Shown: positions 15,768-24,478, numbered from the stretch's first letter. The stretch: DNA of 34,494 nt from Roseinatronobacter sp. (GCA_022565265.1 JAIUNA010000003.1:1-34494); one strand, 5' to 3'. Translations and numbers: made by a program. The notes: generated from the letters alone by a model not told the origin.

Positions 15768-15977
15768 TTAGCCAAATACGATGAAGCTGAGCAAAATAAG
15801 CATGCCAATCGCAGCAGGAACCATCACCGCAACCAGCCCGGCCACACCCAGCGTGGCCACAGAGACACCCAGCACCGCGACAACGCCCAAGATTGCCGCC
15901 CAGATGCCCCAAGGCTCTGGCGCGCGGCCTTTGGCAGATGCTGCGGGCGTATGGGGGGGAGTGGCGGCATGGGTCAT
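15768..15977 (-). CDS. Small two-helix membrane protein, paralogue B
   Basis: A 69-residue protein with a polar Ala/Pro/Thr-rich N-terminus (about 20 residues) and two hydrophobic helices (about 25-45 and 47-68). It aligns without gaps to the neighbouring 69-residue protein in the EPW.IWAA and GLV.VMV segments. The family is not recognised. The ATG at 15977 is preceded by GGAGGAAA five bases upstream, the strongest Shine-Dalgarno in the region; frame to the left of it is excluded for this reason. A perfect inverted repeat (16018-16038) lies about 40 bases before the start. A role cannot be assigned. Confidence 0.75.
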   Translation of the reverse strand: MTHAATPPHTPAASAKGRAPEPWGIWAAILGVVAVLGVSVATLGVAGLVAVMVPAAIGMLILLSFIVFG

Positions 15978-16017
15978 GATGGTTTCCTCCGATATGATGC
16001 GTGCCGCATACGCAAAT

Positions 16018-16038
16018 TCATGCTGCAATGCAGCATGA
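16018..16038. repeat. Perfect 10-base inverted repeat upstream of paralogue B
   Basis: TCATGCTGCA and TGCAGCATGA flank a single A. It lies between the stop of the HAD gene and the small membrane gene, both on the minus strand. It lacks a T tract, so an operator is at least as likely as a terminator. Confidence 0.55.
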
Positions 16039-16057
16039 CACAATGCCGCAGCGTGGG

Positions 16058-16705
16058 TTAAACGCCCAGTCGGGCCAGAAATCCGGCCAGATCGTCGGTA
16101 TGGTGGTGGATATGGGGGGCATCAATGCGCTCTGGCGCGACATGGACAGTGCGCATGCCCAAATCATGGGGCGCGGCCAGGTTGCGCGGGTCATCTTCAA
16201 ACATGGCCGCGCACGCTGTGTCCAGCCCATCGCGGGCAAAGACGCGGTCAAAGGCCGCGCGCTCTGGCTTGGGGCGATAGCCCGCATCCTCGACCCCGTA
16301 GACCGCATGGAACAGCCCGCTCAGGCCCCGCGCCTCCAACACCCGTCCGGCATATTCGGCAGAGCCATTGGTATAGACAATCCGCCGCCCCGGAAGCGCC
16401 GCGATCTGCGCGCGCAAATCGGCATCCGGGCGCCGAACCGAGAAATCAATATCATGCACGGCCTTCATATATGGCTCTGGCGCAAGCCCGTGGCATTCCA
16501 TCAACCCCGCAAGCGTTGTGCCGTAGCGCGCCCAATACTCTCGGCGCAACTGATTGGCCGCGTCATAGGATACGCCAAGCTTGTCCATCACATAGGCTGT
16601 CATGCGGCGCTCAATCTGGTCGAACAGCCGCATTTCGGGCGGGTAGAGCGTGTTGTCCAGATCAAAGACCCAGCCACGCACATGAGTAAAAAATTCTGCT
16701 GCCAT
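16058..16705 (-). CDS. HAD-family pyrimidine 5'-nucleotidase
   Basis: A 215-residue haloacid dehalogenase-fold phosphatase. Motif I is FDLDNTLY (nucleophile Asp15, acid Asp17). Motif II is the YTNGS segment, and motif IV is FEDDPRN near residues 168-174. The helical cap between motifs I and II and the YP..M.LFDQI..RM..Y segment match the pyrimidine 5'-nucleotidase / SDT1-like subfamily found in many alphaproteobacteria. The likely reaction is dephosphorylation of UMP or CMP. The ATG at 16705 follows AAGG by 8 bases. It diverges from the GntR regulator 100 bases away, so the regulator could control it, though I see no obvious GntR operator. Confidence 0.88.
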   Translation of the reverse strand: MAAEFFTHVRGWVFDLDNTLYPPEMRLFDQIERRMTAYVMDKLGVSYDAANQLRREYWARYGTTLAGLMECHGLAPEPYMKAVHDIDFSVRRPDADLRAQIAALPGRRIVYTNGSAEYAGRVLEARGLSGLFHAVYGVEDAGYRPKPERAAFDRVFARDGLDTACAAMFEDDPRNLAAPHDLGMRTVHVAPERIDAPHIHHHTDDLAGFLARLGV

Positions 16706-16805
16706 GGCGCGCACCTTAGCGCGCAAACCGATGGGCGCAAGCCAACAGGGGTTGTCATTCCCGCCGATCCCGGCTTTTCTTGGAAAAAACCGCATCGAGA
16801 CGAAA

Positions 16806-17462
16806 ATGACCACCGAGACCAAACCACTGAAAGACGCCTATACGCTGATTCTGGAAGCCATCGACATTGGCATTTACAAGCCAGGCGACAGGCTGGTGGA
16901 ATCTGAACTGGCGGAGCGCTTTGGGGTGTCGCGCACGCCTGTGCGCGAAGCATTGCAGCGCCTGGAGACGCAATCCCTGCTGACGCGCGATGGGCGCTCG
17001 CTGATCGTCTCTTCGCTGGATCATAACCAGCTGGCCGAATTATATGTCGTGCGCTCGGAGTTGGAAGGGCTGGCCGCGCGGCTGGCGGCCCGCCACGCCA
17101 CGCAAGAGGAAATCCGCCTGCTGCGCAGCATGGTGGAAGATGACCGCGCGCTTATAAATGATCCTCAGGCGCTAAGCCGCGCGAACAAGCGCTTTCACAA
17201 GCAAATACATCTTGCCTCGCATAACCGCTATCTGGTGCAACAGCTTGATCTGGTGCATCGCTCTATGGCGCTGCTGGCCACAACCTCGCTTTCCTTCGAG
17301 GGGCGCGGCCAGCAAACACTGGATGAGCATTCAAAGATTGTCGAGGCGATTGCCGCAGGCGATGGCGAGCGCGCCTATGAGGCGCTTAAACAGCATATCT
17401 CTCTGGCCTTTGAAACGCGCCTGCGCCAGGATTCGATGGCAGAGGCGCGTTACTCTGTCTGA
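16806..17462 (+). CDS. GntR-family regulator, FCD subfamily
   Basis: A 218-residue transcription factor. The N-terminal winged helix-turn-helix includes GDRLVESELAERFGVSRTPVREAL (helix-turn-helix near residues 30-55). The C-terminal FCD (FadR-like) helical domain carries conserved metal-binding positions, including the H in RFHKQIH and the EH and KQHI motifs. FCD proteins usually sense carboxylic acids or related metabolites. The ATG at 16806 is taken because the winged helix starts at the expected distance; its Shine-Dalgarno is weak. It is divergent from the HAD nucleotidase and convergent with the exported hydrolase (2-base gap). The effector is unknown. Confidence 0.92.
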   Translation: MTTETKPLKDAYTLILEAIDIGIYKPGDRLVESELAERFGVSRTPVREALQRLETQSLLTRDGRSLIVSSLDHNQLAELYVVRSELEGLAARLAARHATQEEIRLLRSMVEDDRALINDPQALSRANKRFHKQIHLASHNRYLVQQLDLVHRSMALLATTSLSFEGRGQQTLDEHSKIVEAIAAGDGERAYEALKQHISLAFETRLRQDSMAEARYSV

Positions 17463-17464
17463 TT

Positions 17465-18205
17465 TCAGAACACGTCTGACAGGAAATCCAGCAAGGCTGC
17501 TTCTGCGCCCGCATTGGCGGCGGGATCCCAATCATTGGAGGTTTCGACAGTGAAGGAATGACGCGCGCCCCCGAAGATGCGGGCGTGATGGGGCACACTG
17601 GCCGCTTGCAATTGATCCATCAGGCTGGCCAGATCGGCCATGCCTGAGACTGGATCGGCAGAGCCATGAAGAACCAGAACCGGGGCAGAGGTGGCGGAAT
17701 AATCCTGCCCCTCTGGCGTGCCAAGCCCGCCATGGAAGCTGACAAACCCCGCCAGATCAAACCCCGCGCGCGCGCCCTCAAGGGCCGCAGCCCCACCAAA
17801 GCAATAGCCTGTCAGAACCATTGACGCAGGCACATTCTCCAGCGCGGCGGCAGCCTCTAGCCCTGCCTGCATCCGAGCGCGGAATTCGGCGCGATCAGCA
17901 TAAAGGGCGCCTGTCTCGCGGCGGAAATCCTCAAACCCGTCCAGCACCGCATCGCGGCCAAACAGATCAAGCGCTATGCCCACATAGCCCTCGGCCGCCA
18001 TGGCTTGCGCGCGTGCGATTTCATGGTCGTTCAAGCCATCCCAGTCATGAATGATCAAAACTGTGCCGCGCGCTTCGCCATCGGGCATCGCAACAAAGCC
18101 TTGAAAAACCGTGTCGCCGTGGGTGTATTCAAAGTTCTCTGCCCAAGCGGGTGTCAGGGCGAATGTGGCGCATGTGCTGGCAAGTGCCAAAAGACGTAAT
18201 TTCAT
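17465..18205 (-). CDS. Exported dienelactone hydrolase-family protein
   Basis: A 246-residue alpha/beta hydrolase with an N-terminal signal peptide (about 22 residues, ending AWA). The catalytic triad typical of dienelactone hydrolases is visible: Cys135 in GYCFGG, Asp184 in HGSADP and His216 in GARHSF. The classical enzyme opens dienelactone in chloroaromatic degradation in the cytoplasm. This one is predicted to be periplasmic and has no aromatic-catabolism neighbours, so its substrate is probably different. The start at 18205 follows an excellent AAGGAGGT Shine-Dalgarno. It lies downstream of the GatB/YqeY gene on the same strand, 58 bases apart. Confidence 0.9.
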   Translation of the reverse strand: MKLRLLALASTCATFALTPAWAENFEYTHGDTVFQGFVAMPDGEARGTVLIIHDWDGLNDHEIARAQAMAAEGYVGIALDLFGRDAVLDGFEDFRRETGALYADRAEFRARMQAGLEAAAALENVPASMVLTGYCFGGAAALEGARAGFDLAGFVSFHGGLGTPEGQDYSATSAPVLVLHGSADPVSGMADLASLMDQLQAASVPHHARIFGGARHSFTVETSNDWDPAANAGAEAALLDFLSDVF

Positions 18206-18263
18206 GGCTGACCTCCTTTTCCTGCGCCAAACTTAGCGCGCAAACCGGAAACCCCACGAAAAT

Positions 18264-18722
18264 TCAGGCCAGTTTCTGCTTCACAATCGCGCCAGCTTTG
18301 CCGAAATCCATCTGACCAGCATATTGAGCTTTCAGCGCGGCCATGACCGCGCCAATATCGCGCACCGAGGCAGCGCCGCTTTGCGCTATAATCTGCGAAA
18401 TGGCTTCTGCCATTTCGGCCTCTGTCAATTGGCGCGGCAAGTACCCCTCTATCACCGTGATCTCGGCCAATTCCTTTTCGGCCAGATCCAGCCGCGCGGC
18501 TTCTTCATAGGCGCGCGCCGAATCACGGCGCTGCTTGACCATGCGCGTAAGCACCGCTGTGAGGTCGGCATCGGTCAATTCTGTTACGCCCTCATCCCCG
18601 CGCGCGGCAATCTCGCGGTCTTTTATCGCGGCATTTATCAGGCGCAGCGTGGCCAGCCGCGTCACATCCTTGGCCTTCATCGCGGCTTTCAGATCGCTGG
18701 AAATCTTGTCACGCAAGGACAT
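18264..18722 (-). CDS. GatB/YqeY-domain protein
   Basis: A 152-residue YqeY family protein: MSLRDKI..DLK.AMKAKD at the N-terminus, then RMVKQRRDSA, EGYLPRQL and the final DFGKAGAIVKQKL. The domain is related to the C-terminal tRNA-binding tail of GatB and may take part in tRNA-dependent amidotransferase activity. Its biochemical role as a stand-alone protein is not settled. AAAGGAG seven bases upstream supports the ATG at 18722. It is divergent from carA, an arrangement frequently seen in alphaproteobacteria. Confidence 0.93.
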   Translation of the reverse strand: MSLRDKISSDLKAAMKAKDVTRLATLRLINAAIKDREIAARGDEGVTELTDADLTAVLTRMVKQRRDSARAYEEAARLDLAEKELAEITVIEGYLPRQLTEAEMAEAISQIIAQSGAASVRDIGAVMAALKAQYAGQMDFGKAGAIVKQKLA

Positions 18723-18859
18723 TGGCGGCTCCTTTGGTCAGTGGCTTGGCGGAAGTGGCCACATTACCCAAGCGATGGCGTGGCGGCAAGGGCGGGTGAA
18801 GTGATCGCTGCGGCGCGGGTTCGGCTTGATATTTCCCCATGCCCGCCGTAGAGACGCGC

Positions 18860-18883
18860 AAATCCGATCCGAAATCCGATCCG
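18860..18883 (+). repeat. Tandem 12-base direct repeat before carA
   Basis: AAATCCGATCCG occurs twice back to back, ending 3 bases before the GGAG ribosome-binding site of carA. It may be a binding site or a slippage-prone tract in the leader. Confidence 0.7.
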
Positions 18884-18898
18884 AACGGAGACGCGCCC

Positions 18899-20074
18899 AT
18901 GTCTGCCCAAACCTCTAAACCCACTGCCTGCCTTGCGCTTGCCGATGGGACGATCTTTTATGGCCGCGGCTTTGGGGCCACGGGGGAAACGGTGGCAGAG
19001 TTGTGCTTCAACACCGCCATGACCGGCTATCAGGAAATCATGACCGACCCGTCCTATGCGGGCCAGATTGTGACATTCACCTTTCCCCATATCGGCAATG
19101 TCGGGGTGAATGCCGATGATGATGAAACCGCACAGCCGGTTGCGGCCGGGATGGTGGTGAAATGGGATCCCACCGTGCCCTCGAATTGGCGCGCACCCGA
19201 GGATCTGCTCACCTGGCTGCAAAAGCGCGGGCGCATTTGCATTGGCGGGCTGGATACGCGCCGCCTGACCCGCGCCATACGCCAGCAGGGCGCGCCGCAT
19301 GTGGCGCTTGCCCATAACCCGGATGGGAAATTTGATATCGAGGCGATGGTTGCCAAGGCGCGTGCATGGTCGGGGCTGGTGGGGCTGGATCTGGCGCGCG
19401 ATGTCACCTGCGCGCAAAGCTACCGCTGGGACGAAATGCGCTGGGCATGGCCAGAAGGGTATACGCGCCAGAATGCGCCCGTGCATAAAGTGGTGGCGAT
19501 TGATTACGGCGCAAAGCGCAATATCCTGCGCTGCCTTGCATCGGCTGGCTGTGATGTGACTGTGCTACCCGCTTCGGCCACAGCCGAGGATGTGCTGGCG
19601 CTCAACCCCGACGGGGTGTTTTTGTCCAATGGCCCCGGCGATCCGGCAGCAACAGGCCAGTATGCGGTGCCCATGATCCGCGAGGTGTTGCAGGCCGATT
19701 TGCCCGTTTTCGGCATCTGCCTTGGGCATCAGATGCTGGCGCTGGCTTTGGGGGCGCAAACGATCAAGATGAATCACGGCCATCATGGCGCGAATCACCC
19801 TGTCAAAGATCATGAAACAGGCAAGGTTGAGATCACGGCCATGAACCACGGCTTTGCCGTGGACAGCCAGACCCTGCCCGCAGGGGTGATAGAGACGCAT
19901 AGCTCGCTTTTTGATGGGTCGAATTGCGGCATCCGTATGCAGGATCGTCCTGTTTTCTCGGTGCAACACCACCCCGAAGCCAGCCCCGGCCCGCAAGACA
20001 GTTTCTATCTGTTCGAGCGTTTTGCAGCCTCCATGGCCGCACGCAAAACGGCCTGCTCCGCGCTGACCCTTTAA
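18899..20074 (+). CDS. carA: Carbamoyl-phosphate synthase small subunit
   Basis: A 391-residue glutaminase subunit that hydrolyses glutamine and delivers ammonia to CarB for carbamoyl phosphate, feeding arginine and pyrimidine synthesis. The N-terminal CarA domain includes FNTAMTGYQEI and the DPSYAGQIV segment. The C-terminal class I amidotransferase has Cys274 (GICLGHQ), His358 and Glu360 (HHPEASPGP). The ATG at 18899 has GGAG 8 bases upstream; an in-frame ATG at 18839 would add residues of no family similarity. carB is not in the window. It is divergent from the GatB/YqeY gene. A weak terminator follows. Confidence 0.97.
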   Translation: MSAQTSKPTACLALADGTIFYGRGFGATGETVAELCFNTAMTGYQEIMTDPSYAGQIVTFTFPHIGNVGVNADDDETAQPVAAGMVVKWDPTVPSNWRAPEDLLTWLQKRGRICIGGLDTRRLTRAIRQQGAPHVALAHNPDGKFDIEAMVAKARAWSGLVGLDLARDVTCAQSYRWDEMRWAWPEGYTRQNAPVHKVVAIDYGAKRNILRCLASAGCDVTVLPASATAEDVLALNPDGVFLSNGPGDPAATGQYAVPMIREVLQADLPVFGICLGHQMLALALGAQTIKMNHGHHGANHPVKDHETGKVEITAMNHGFAVDSQTLPAGVIETHSSLFDGSNCGIRMQDRPVFSVQHHPEASPGPQDSFYLFERFAASMAARKTACSALTL

Positions 20075-20094
20075 CCGTTTCTTAACGGCTTTTC
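20075..20094 (+). terminator. Short terminator hairpin after carA
   Basis: CCGTT, a 4-base loop and AACGG, followed by CTTTTC, begin right after the carA stop codon. The stem is only 5 bases, so readthrough into the glycosyltransferase is possible. Confidence 0.5.
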
Positions 20095-20135
20095 GGTCTA
20101 GTGGCAGCACTGGGGCGAAAGGGCAGGGGGCTTGC

Positions 20136-22043
20136 GTGGGGTTTGCGGCATCGCTTGCATATGCGCAATTGGCGCCGGGTAGCGATCAATCTGCGCCACG
20201 GCAAAGGCCTCTGGGCCAGATATTGCTGGATATGGGCGTGCTGCGCGAGGATGATTTGTTGCGCGCGCTTCAGGTTCAGGCGCAGCAGGCGGGGTTTCTG
20301 GGCGATATATTGGTTGCGCATGGCCTGATCACTCAGTTGCAACTGACAGAAGCGCTGGCGCTGCAATTTGGTACAACGGCACTGACATTGGCGCAGGGCG
20401 AGTTGCCAGACCCTGCGCTGATTGATCGGCTGGGCCTGAATACCTGCCTGCGCCTGTCATGCCTGCCATGGCGGCAGGCGGGCGGGGTAACTGTTATTGC
20501 CACTGCGCGCCCTGCCGAGTTTCTGAACGCCCGCGCGCAGTTGGAAGGGTGTTTCGGCCCGGTAGCGCTGGCATTGCTAAGCGAGCAGGATTTGCACGCC
20601 GCAATTTTGAAAACGCGCCGCAACCGGTTGAAGCTCTGGGCAGAAACCTGCGTGGCCGAGAATGAGAGCTGTCGGCGCATGCAATCGCGCGGCTTTGGCA
20701 ATCTGCTGGCATTGGCCTGTGTCATATTGGCATTTCTGGCCTTGATCGCGCCAGTGGCAACCTTGTTGGCACTTACCGGCAGTGCTGTGTTTTTCCTCTG
20801 CCTGTCCACCATGCTGAAAACCGCCGCCGCAATTGCCGCCCATCGGCATAGGCCAGCCGCGCGCCCAAGCCCGACTTTGGTGCAGCGCGCGCAGAAACAG
20901 CCCATCGTTTCGGTGCTTGTGCCACTCTATAAAGAGCCGCGAGTTGTTCCCCGACTGATCAATCGGCTTGCGCGCCTGACATGGCCGCCCGAATTGCTGG
21001 ATATCCTGCTGGTGGTGGAGGAACATGACCACGCCACCCGCGCCGCACTTGAGGTACATGATATGCCGCGCTGGATGCGGGTGATCGTGGTGCCTGATGC
21101 TCCGCTGAAAACCAAACCGCGCGCACTGAATTACGCCATGCTGTTCGCACGCGGCACGATCATTGGCGTGTATGATGCCGAAGATGCCCCCGATCCCGAT
21201 CAGTTGCACCGGGTTGTGCGCTGTTTTCACGAGGGGCCGGAAACTCTGGCCTGTGTGCAAGGGGTGCTGGATTTCTACAATGCGCGCACAAATTGGCTCT
21301 CGCGCTGTTTTGCCATCGAATATGCGACATGGTTTCGCATTATCCTTCCGGGGATGCAGCGTTTGGGCTTGGCCGTGCCTTTGGGCGGCACAACGCTATT
21401 TTTCCGGCGCGAGATATTGGAAGCGCTGGGGGGCTGGGATGCCCATAATGTGACCGAAGATGCCGATCTGGGCATTCGCCTTGCGCGCCATGGCTATTAC
21501 ACCCAGCTACTGGATACCGTGACGCAGGAAGAAGCGAATTGCCGCGCGCTTCCCTGGGTCAAGCAACGGTCGCGCTGGTTGAAGGGCTATGCGGTGACAT
21601 GGCTGGTGCATATGCGCAATCCGCTGCATTTGTGGCGGCAACTGGGGACATGGCGGTTTTTCGGGGTGCAGGTGCTGTTTCTGGGTACATTGGTGCAATT
21701 CATGCTGGCGCCATTGCTCTGGACATTCTGGCTTATGCTGCTGGGCTTTGGCCATCCTTTGCAAGACAGTCTGGGGGGCGGGGTGCTACTGGGCTTTATG
21801 GGGGTATTTGTGCTGTCAGAGGCAGTGACGCTGACAGTGGGCTATCTGGCGCTGCGCGCGCCAGAGCATCGCTTCTTGCGCCTGTGGCTGCCAAGCCTGC
21901 ATGGCTATTTCCCTCTTGCTGTGCTGGCGGTGTATAAGGCCCTGTGGGAATTGATCCGCGCGCCGTTTTATTGGGACAAGACCGCGCATGGTGATCATGG
22001 GGCGGCCTGTGATGCGTTGCAGGTCGCGCGCCCGGTTTTATGA
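20136..22043 (+). CDS. Membrane GT2 glycosyltransferase with N-terminal MshEN-like domain
   Basis: This 635-residue protein begins with two motifs of the MshEN c-di-GMP-binding pattern (LGxxL..G......L..AL..Q). They lie at residues 25-48 and 54-77 and are offset by 29 positions. A membrane pair follows (about 188-228), then a family 2 glycosyltransferase domain: LVPLYKEP (261-268), DAED (347-350), TEDADLG (440-446) and QxxRW (Gln477, Arg480, Trp481). Three or four C-terminal membrane segments occupy about 508-605. Such proteins make or export polysaccharide from nucleotide sugars. The usual first Arg of each MshEN motif is Pro25 and Phe54 here, so binding is uncertain. The GTG start has AGGGGG 5 bases upstream. 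The next gene, 65 bases on, is sulfotransferase-like. Confidence 0.9.
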   Translation: MGFAASLAYAQLAPGSDQSAPRQRPLGQILLDMGVLREDDLLRALQVQAQQAGFLGDILVAHGLITQLQLTEALALQFGTTALTLAQGELPDPALIDRLGLNTCLRLSCLPWRQAGGVTVIATARPAEFLNARAQLEGCFGPVALALLSEQDLHAAILKTRRNRLKLWAETCVAENESCRRMQSRGFGNLLALACVILAFLALIAPVATLLALTGSAVFFLCLSTMLKTAAAIAAHRHRPAARPSPTLVQRAQKQPIVSVLVPLYKEPRVVPRLINRLARLTWPPELLDILLVVEEHDHATRAALEVHDMPRWMRVIVVPDAPLKTKPRALNYAMLFARGTIIGVYDAEDAPDPDQLHRVVRCFHEGPETLACVQGVLDFYNARTNWLSRCFAIEYATWFRIILPGMQRLGLAVPLGGTTLFFRREILEALGGWDAHNVTEDADLGIRLARHGYYTQLLDTVTQEEANCRALPWVKQRSRWLKGYAVTWLVHMRNPLHLWRQLGTWRFFGVQVLFLGTLVQFMLAPLLWTFWLMLLGFGHPLQDSLGGGVLLGFMGVFVLSEAVTLTVGYLALRAPEHRFLRLWLPSLHGYFPLAVLAVYKALWELIRAPFYWDKTAHGDHGAACDALQVARPVL

Positions 22044-22108
22044 CGCCACTGGATCGCCGCGCGCAATCGCGCTAGCAAGGCAGCAGGATTTCAGAAGGCC
22101 AATTTCAG

Positions 22109-22699
22109 ATGCTCTATTTTCACAAGCGGGGGCTTGTTTTTCTGGCTACACCCAAAGCGGGCAGCAGCGCCATTGAAAAAGCCTTGTCTGCACAGGCCGA
22201 TATTGTTTTTCAGGGCGATCCCAACCTGAAACATTGCACCTTTCAGCGCTATAAATGGCGGGTTGAAAAGGCGATACTGATGTTCACCGATACCCCGCCG
22301 CAGACAATGGCCCTTATCCGCCAACCCGAAGACTGGTTGGGAAGCTGGTTTCGCTTCCGCCACGGCGCATGGCTTAATGGCACGGCCCGCAGCACGCGCG
22401 GGCTAAGCTTTGATCAATTTGTGGAAGGCTATCTCGCCAATCCTCAACCCGCCTTTGCCGCTGTGGGGCGCCAAGGGCGATTCTTGATAAACCCGGCCAC
22501 GGATACAACCGTGGACAGGCTGTTCCAGTATGAGGCCATGCCCGCAGTAACTGCTTGGCTCTCTGCGCGGCTGGGCCAGCCGGTGGCGCTGGGGCTGCAC
22601 AATGTTTCACCCGATTGGCCCATCACCCTATCTGCAGAGTTGCGTCGCCGCCTGGAGCAGCAACTGGCCGAAGATTACGCTCTTCATGCGCGCGCCTAG
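22109..22699 (+). CDS. Small sulfotransferase-like protein
   Basis: A 196-residue protein with the features of PAPS-dependent sulfotransferases: an N-terminal TPKAGSSAIEKAL (residues 14-26), matching the 5'-phosphosulfate loop after a first beta strand, and IRQPEDWLGSWFR (70-82), matching the 3'-phosphate-binding R..P..W..S pattern. It is shorter than typical 250-300 residue enzymes, but small versions are common in Rhodobacterales. No signal peptide is seen. It follows the glycosyltransferase by 65 bases on the same strand, suggesting joint action on a carbohydrate. The acceptor is unknown. AAGG lies about 10 bases before the ATG, a modest ribosome-binding site. Confidence 0.75.
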   Translation: MLYFHKRGLVFLATPKAGSSAIEKALSAQADIVFQGDPNLKHCTFQRYKWRVEKAILMFTDTPPQTMALIRQPEDWLGSWFRFRHGAWLNGTARSTRGLSFDQFVEGYLANPQPAFAAVGRQGRFLINPATDTTVDRLFQYEAMPAVTAWLSARLGQPVALGLHNVSPDWPITLSAELRRRLEQQLAEDYALHARA

Positions 22700-22789
22700 A
22701 CCATCGCGCCTGCGGAATAGGCGCAGCCCTCTTGCCTGCGGGTTGCGCGCGCGGCACAGTATGGCTTGGCCAATCGTGAAGGAATATCC

Positions 22790-24478
22790 ATGAGCCTTGA
22801 GACTCGCATTGCCGCCGCGCGCGGCGAAATCCCCGCAGATCTGGTGCTGCGCGGGGCAGAAGTGCTGTGCACAGTGACAGGGGCGCGCATTGCTGGCGAT
22901 GTGGCGATCATGGAGGGTGTCATCATCGGCATTGGCGCAGAGTATGAGGGGCGCGCGGTGATTGATCTGCCCGGCCAGACGCTGGGTCCGGGGTTTATTG
23001 ATACGCATCTGCATATCGAATCGTCCCTTGTCACCCCGTTTGAATTTGATCGCTGTGTCGCCCCGCGCGGGGTTACAACCGCGATTTGCGACCCCCATGA
23101 GATTGCCAATGTCGCGGGCGCTGCGGGCATACGCTATTTTCTGGATGCCGCCACGCACACGGTGATGGATATTCGCGTCAATCTGTCGTCCTGCGTGCCC
23201 TCGACCCATATGGAAACGGCGGGTGCGGCGTTGGATGCGGCGGCGCTGGTGGCCTTGGCCGATCATCCCAAGGTGATCGGCTTGGCGGAATTCATGAATT
23301 TCCCCGGTGTCATTCACCGTGATCCCGGCTGCATGGAAAAGCTGCATGCCTTTGCGGGCCGTCATATTGATGGGCATGCGCCGCTGTTGTCGGGGCGTGA
23401 TCTGAATGCCTATGCTACGGCAGGCATTCGCACCGAACACGAATCCACCTCTGCCGCCGAGGCGCGGGAGAAGATGCAAAAAGGGCTGCGCTGCCTGATC
23501 CGCGAAGGCTCTGTCAGTAAGGATATGCACGCGTTGGCCCCGCTGCTGACGCCGCTGACTGCGCCCTATATGTGCCTGTGCACAGATGATCGCAATCCGC
23601 TGGATATTGCTGAACATGGCCATCTGGATCACATGATACGCACGCTGATTGCGCTGGGCTGTGATCCGCTGGCGGTGTATCGCGCCGCCACCCTGTCTGC
23701 GGCCGAAGCCTTTGGCCTGAAGGATCGCGGCCAGATCGCACCGGGCAAGCGCGCCGATATCGTGGCGCTGCCTGATCTGGCACAGTGTCGCGCCAGCCTT
23801 GTGCTCTGCGGGGGGCAGGTGGTGGGCGATGCGGCCTTTGCCGCGCGCCAGACCATCCCGCCTGTAGCGCGCAATTCTGTGCGCGCGCCCAAAGTGGCCG
23901 CGCAGGATTTCCGCTGCACCCGCGCGGGGCTGGAGACGCCCGTTATCGGCATTCTGGAAGGCAAGATCATAACCGAGCATTTGCGCGTGGAGATTGCACA
24001 GACAGAGGGCGACAAACTGCCCGATCCCGCGCGTGATCTGGCGCGTGTGGCAGTGGTGGAACGCCATGGCAAAAACGGCAATATCGCCACAGGCTTTGTG
24101 CGCGGCTTTGGGCTGCAACGCGGGGCGATTGCGGCCACTGTGGCGCATGATCATCATAACATTGTCGCGGTGGGCGTGGGCTATGAGGATCTGGCGCTGG
24201 CCGTCAATCGCCTGTCAGAGATTGAGGGTGGTTTTGTGGTGGCTCATGCGGGGCAGGTGCTTGCGGAATTGCCCTTGCCGGTGGCAGGCCTGATGTCATT
24301 GGCCAGCTATGAAGAGGTGCAGGCCGGGCTTGTCGATCTGCGCGCGGCGGCCCGCGCGTTAGGCGTGACGCTGGAAGAGCCGTTTTTGCAACTGGCCTTT
24401 ATCGCACTGCCGGTGATCCCGCATTTGAAGATCACCGATCAGGGCATGGTGGATGTGGATCGTTTTCAGATCATCTGA
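22790..24478 (+). CDS. ade: Adenine deaminase
   Basis: A 562-residue amidohydrolase converting adenine to hypoxanthine in purine salvage. The metal-binding motif is [14 protein letters not shown], followed by [23 protein letters not shown] and the late CTDDR. The C-terminal domain has the family-specific [13 protein letters not shown] segment. The length is usual for bacterial Ade (550-590). AAGGA precedes the ATG at 22790. It is 90 bases after the sulfotransferase-like gene on the same strand. The last codons and the stop lie inside a perfect inverted repeat that probably works as the transcript end against convergent polA. Confidence 0.95.
   Translation: MSLETRIAAARGEIPADLVLRGAEVLCTVTGARIAGDVAIMEGVIIGIGAEYEGRAVIDLPGQTLGPGFIDTHLHIESSLVTPFEFDRCVAPRGVTTAICDPHEIANVAGAAGIRYFLDAATHTVMDIRVNLSSCVPSTHMETAGAALDAAALVALADHPKVIGLAEFMNFPGVIHRDPGCMEKLHAFAGRHIDGHAPLLSGRDLNAYATAGIRTEHESTSAAEAREKMQKGLRCLIREGSVSKDMHALAPLLTPLTAPYMCLCTDDRNPLDIAEHGHLDHMIRTLIALGCDPLAVYRAATLSAAEAFGLKDRGQIAPGKRADIVALPDLAQCRASLVLCGGQVVGDAAFAARQTIPPVARNSVRAPKVAAQDFRCTRAGLETPVIGILEGKIITEHLRVEIAQTEGDKLPDPARDLARVAVVERHGKNGNIATGFVRGFGLQRGAIAATVAHDHHNIVAVGVGYEDLALAVNRLSEIEGGFVVAHAGQVLAELPLPVAGLMSLASYEEVQAGLVDLRAAARALGVTLEEPFLQLAFIALPVIPHLKITDQGMVDVDRFQII

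Noticed and set aside
20136-20430. N-terminal region of the glycosyltransferase as a type II secretion or pilus ATPase gene
   Set aside because: Only the MshEN-type motifs are present; there is no Walker A ATPase core, and the same frame continues into GT2 motifs.
22628-24157. Long minus-strand open frame opposite adenine deaminase
   Set aside because: Antisense shadow of a complete ade gene; Arg/His-rich with no domain and no ribosome-binding site.
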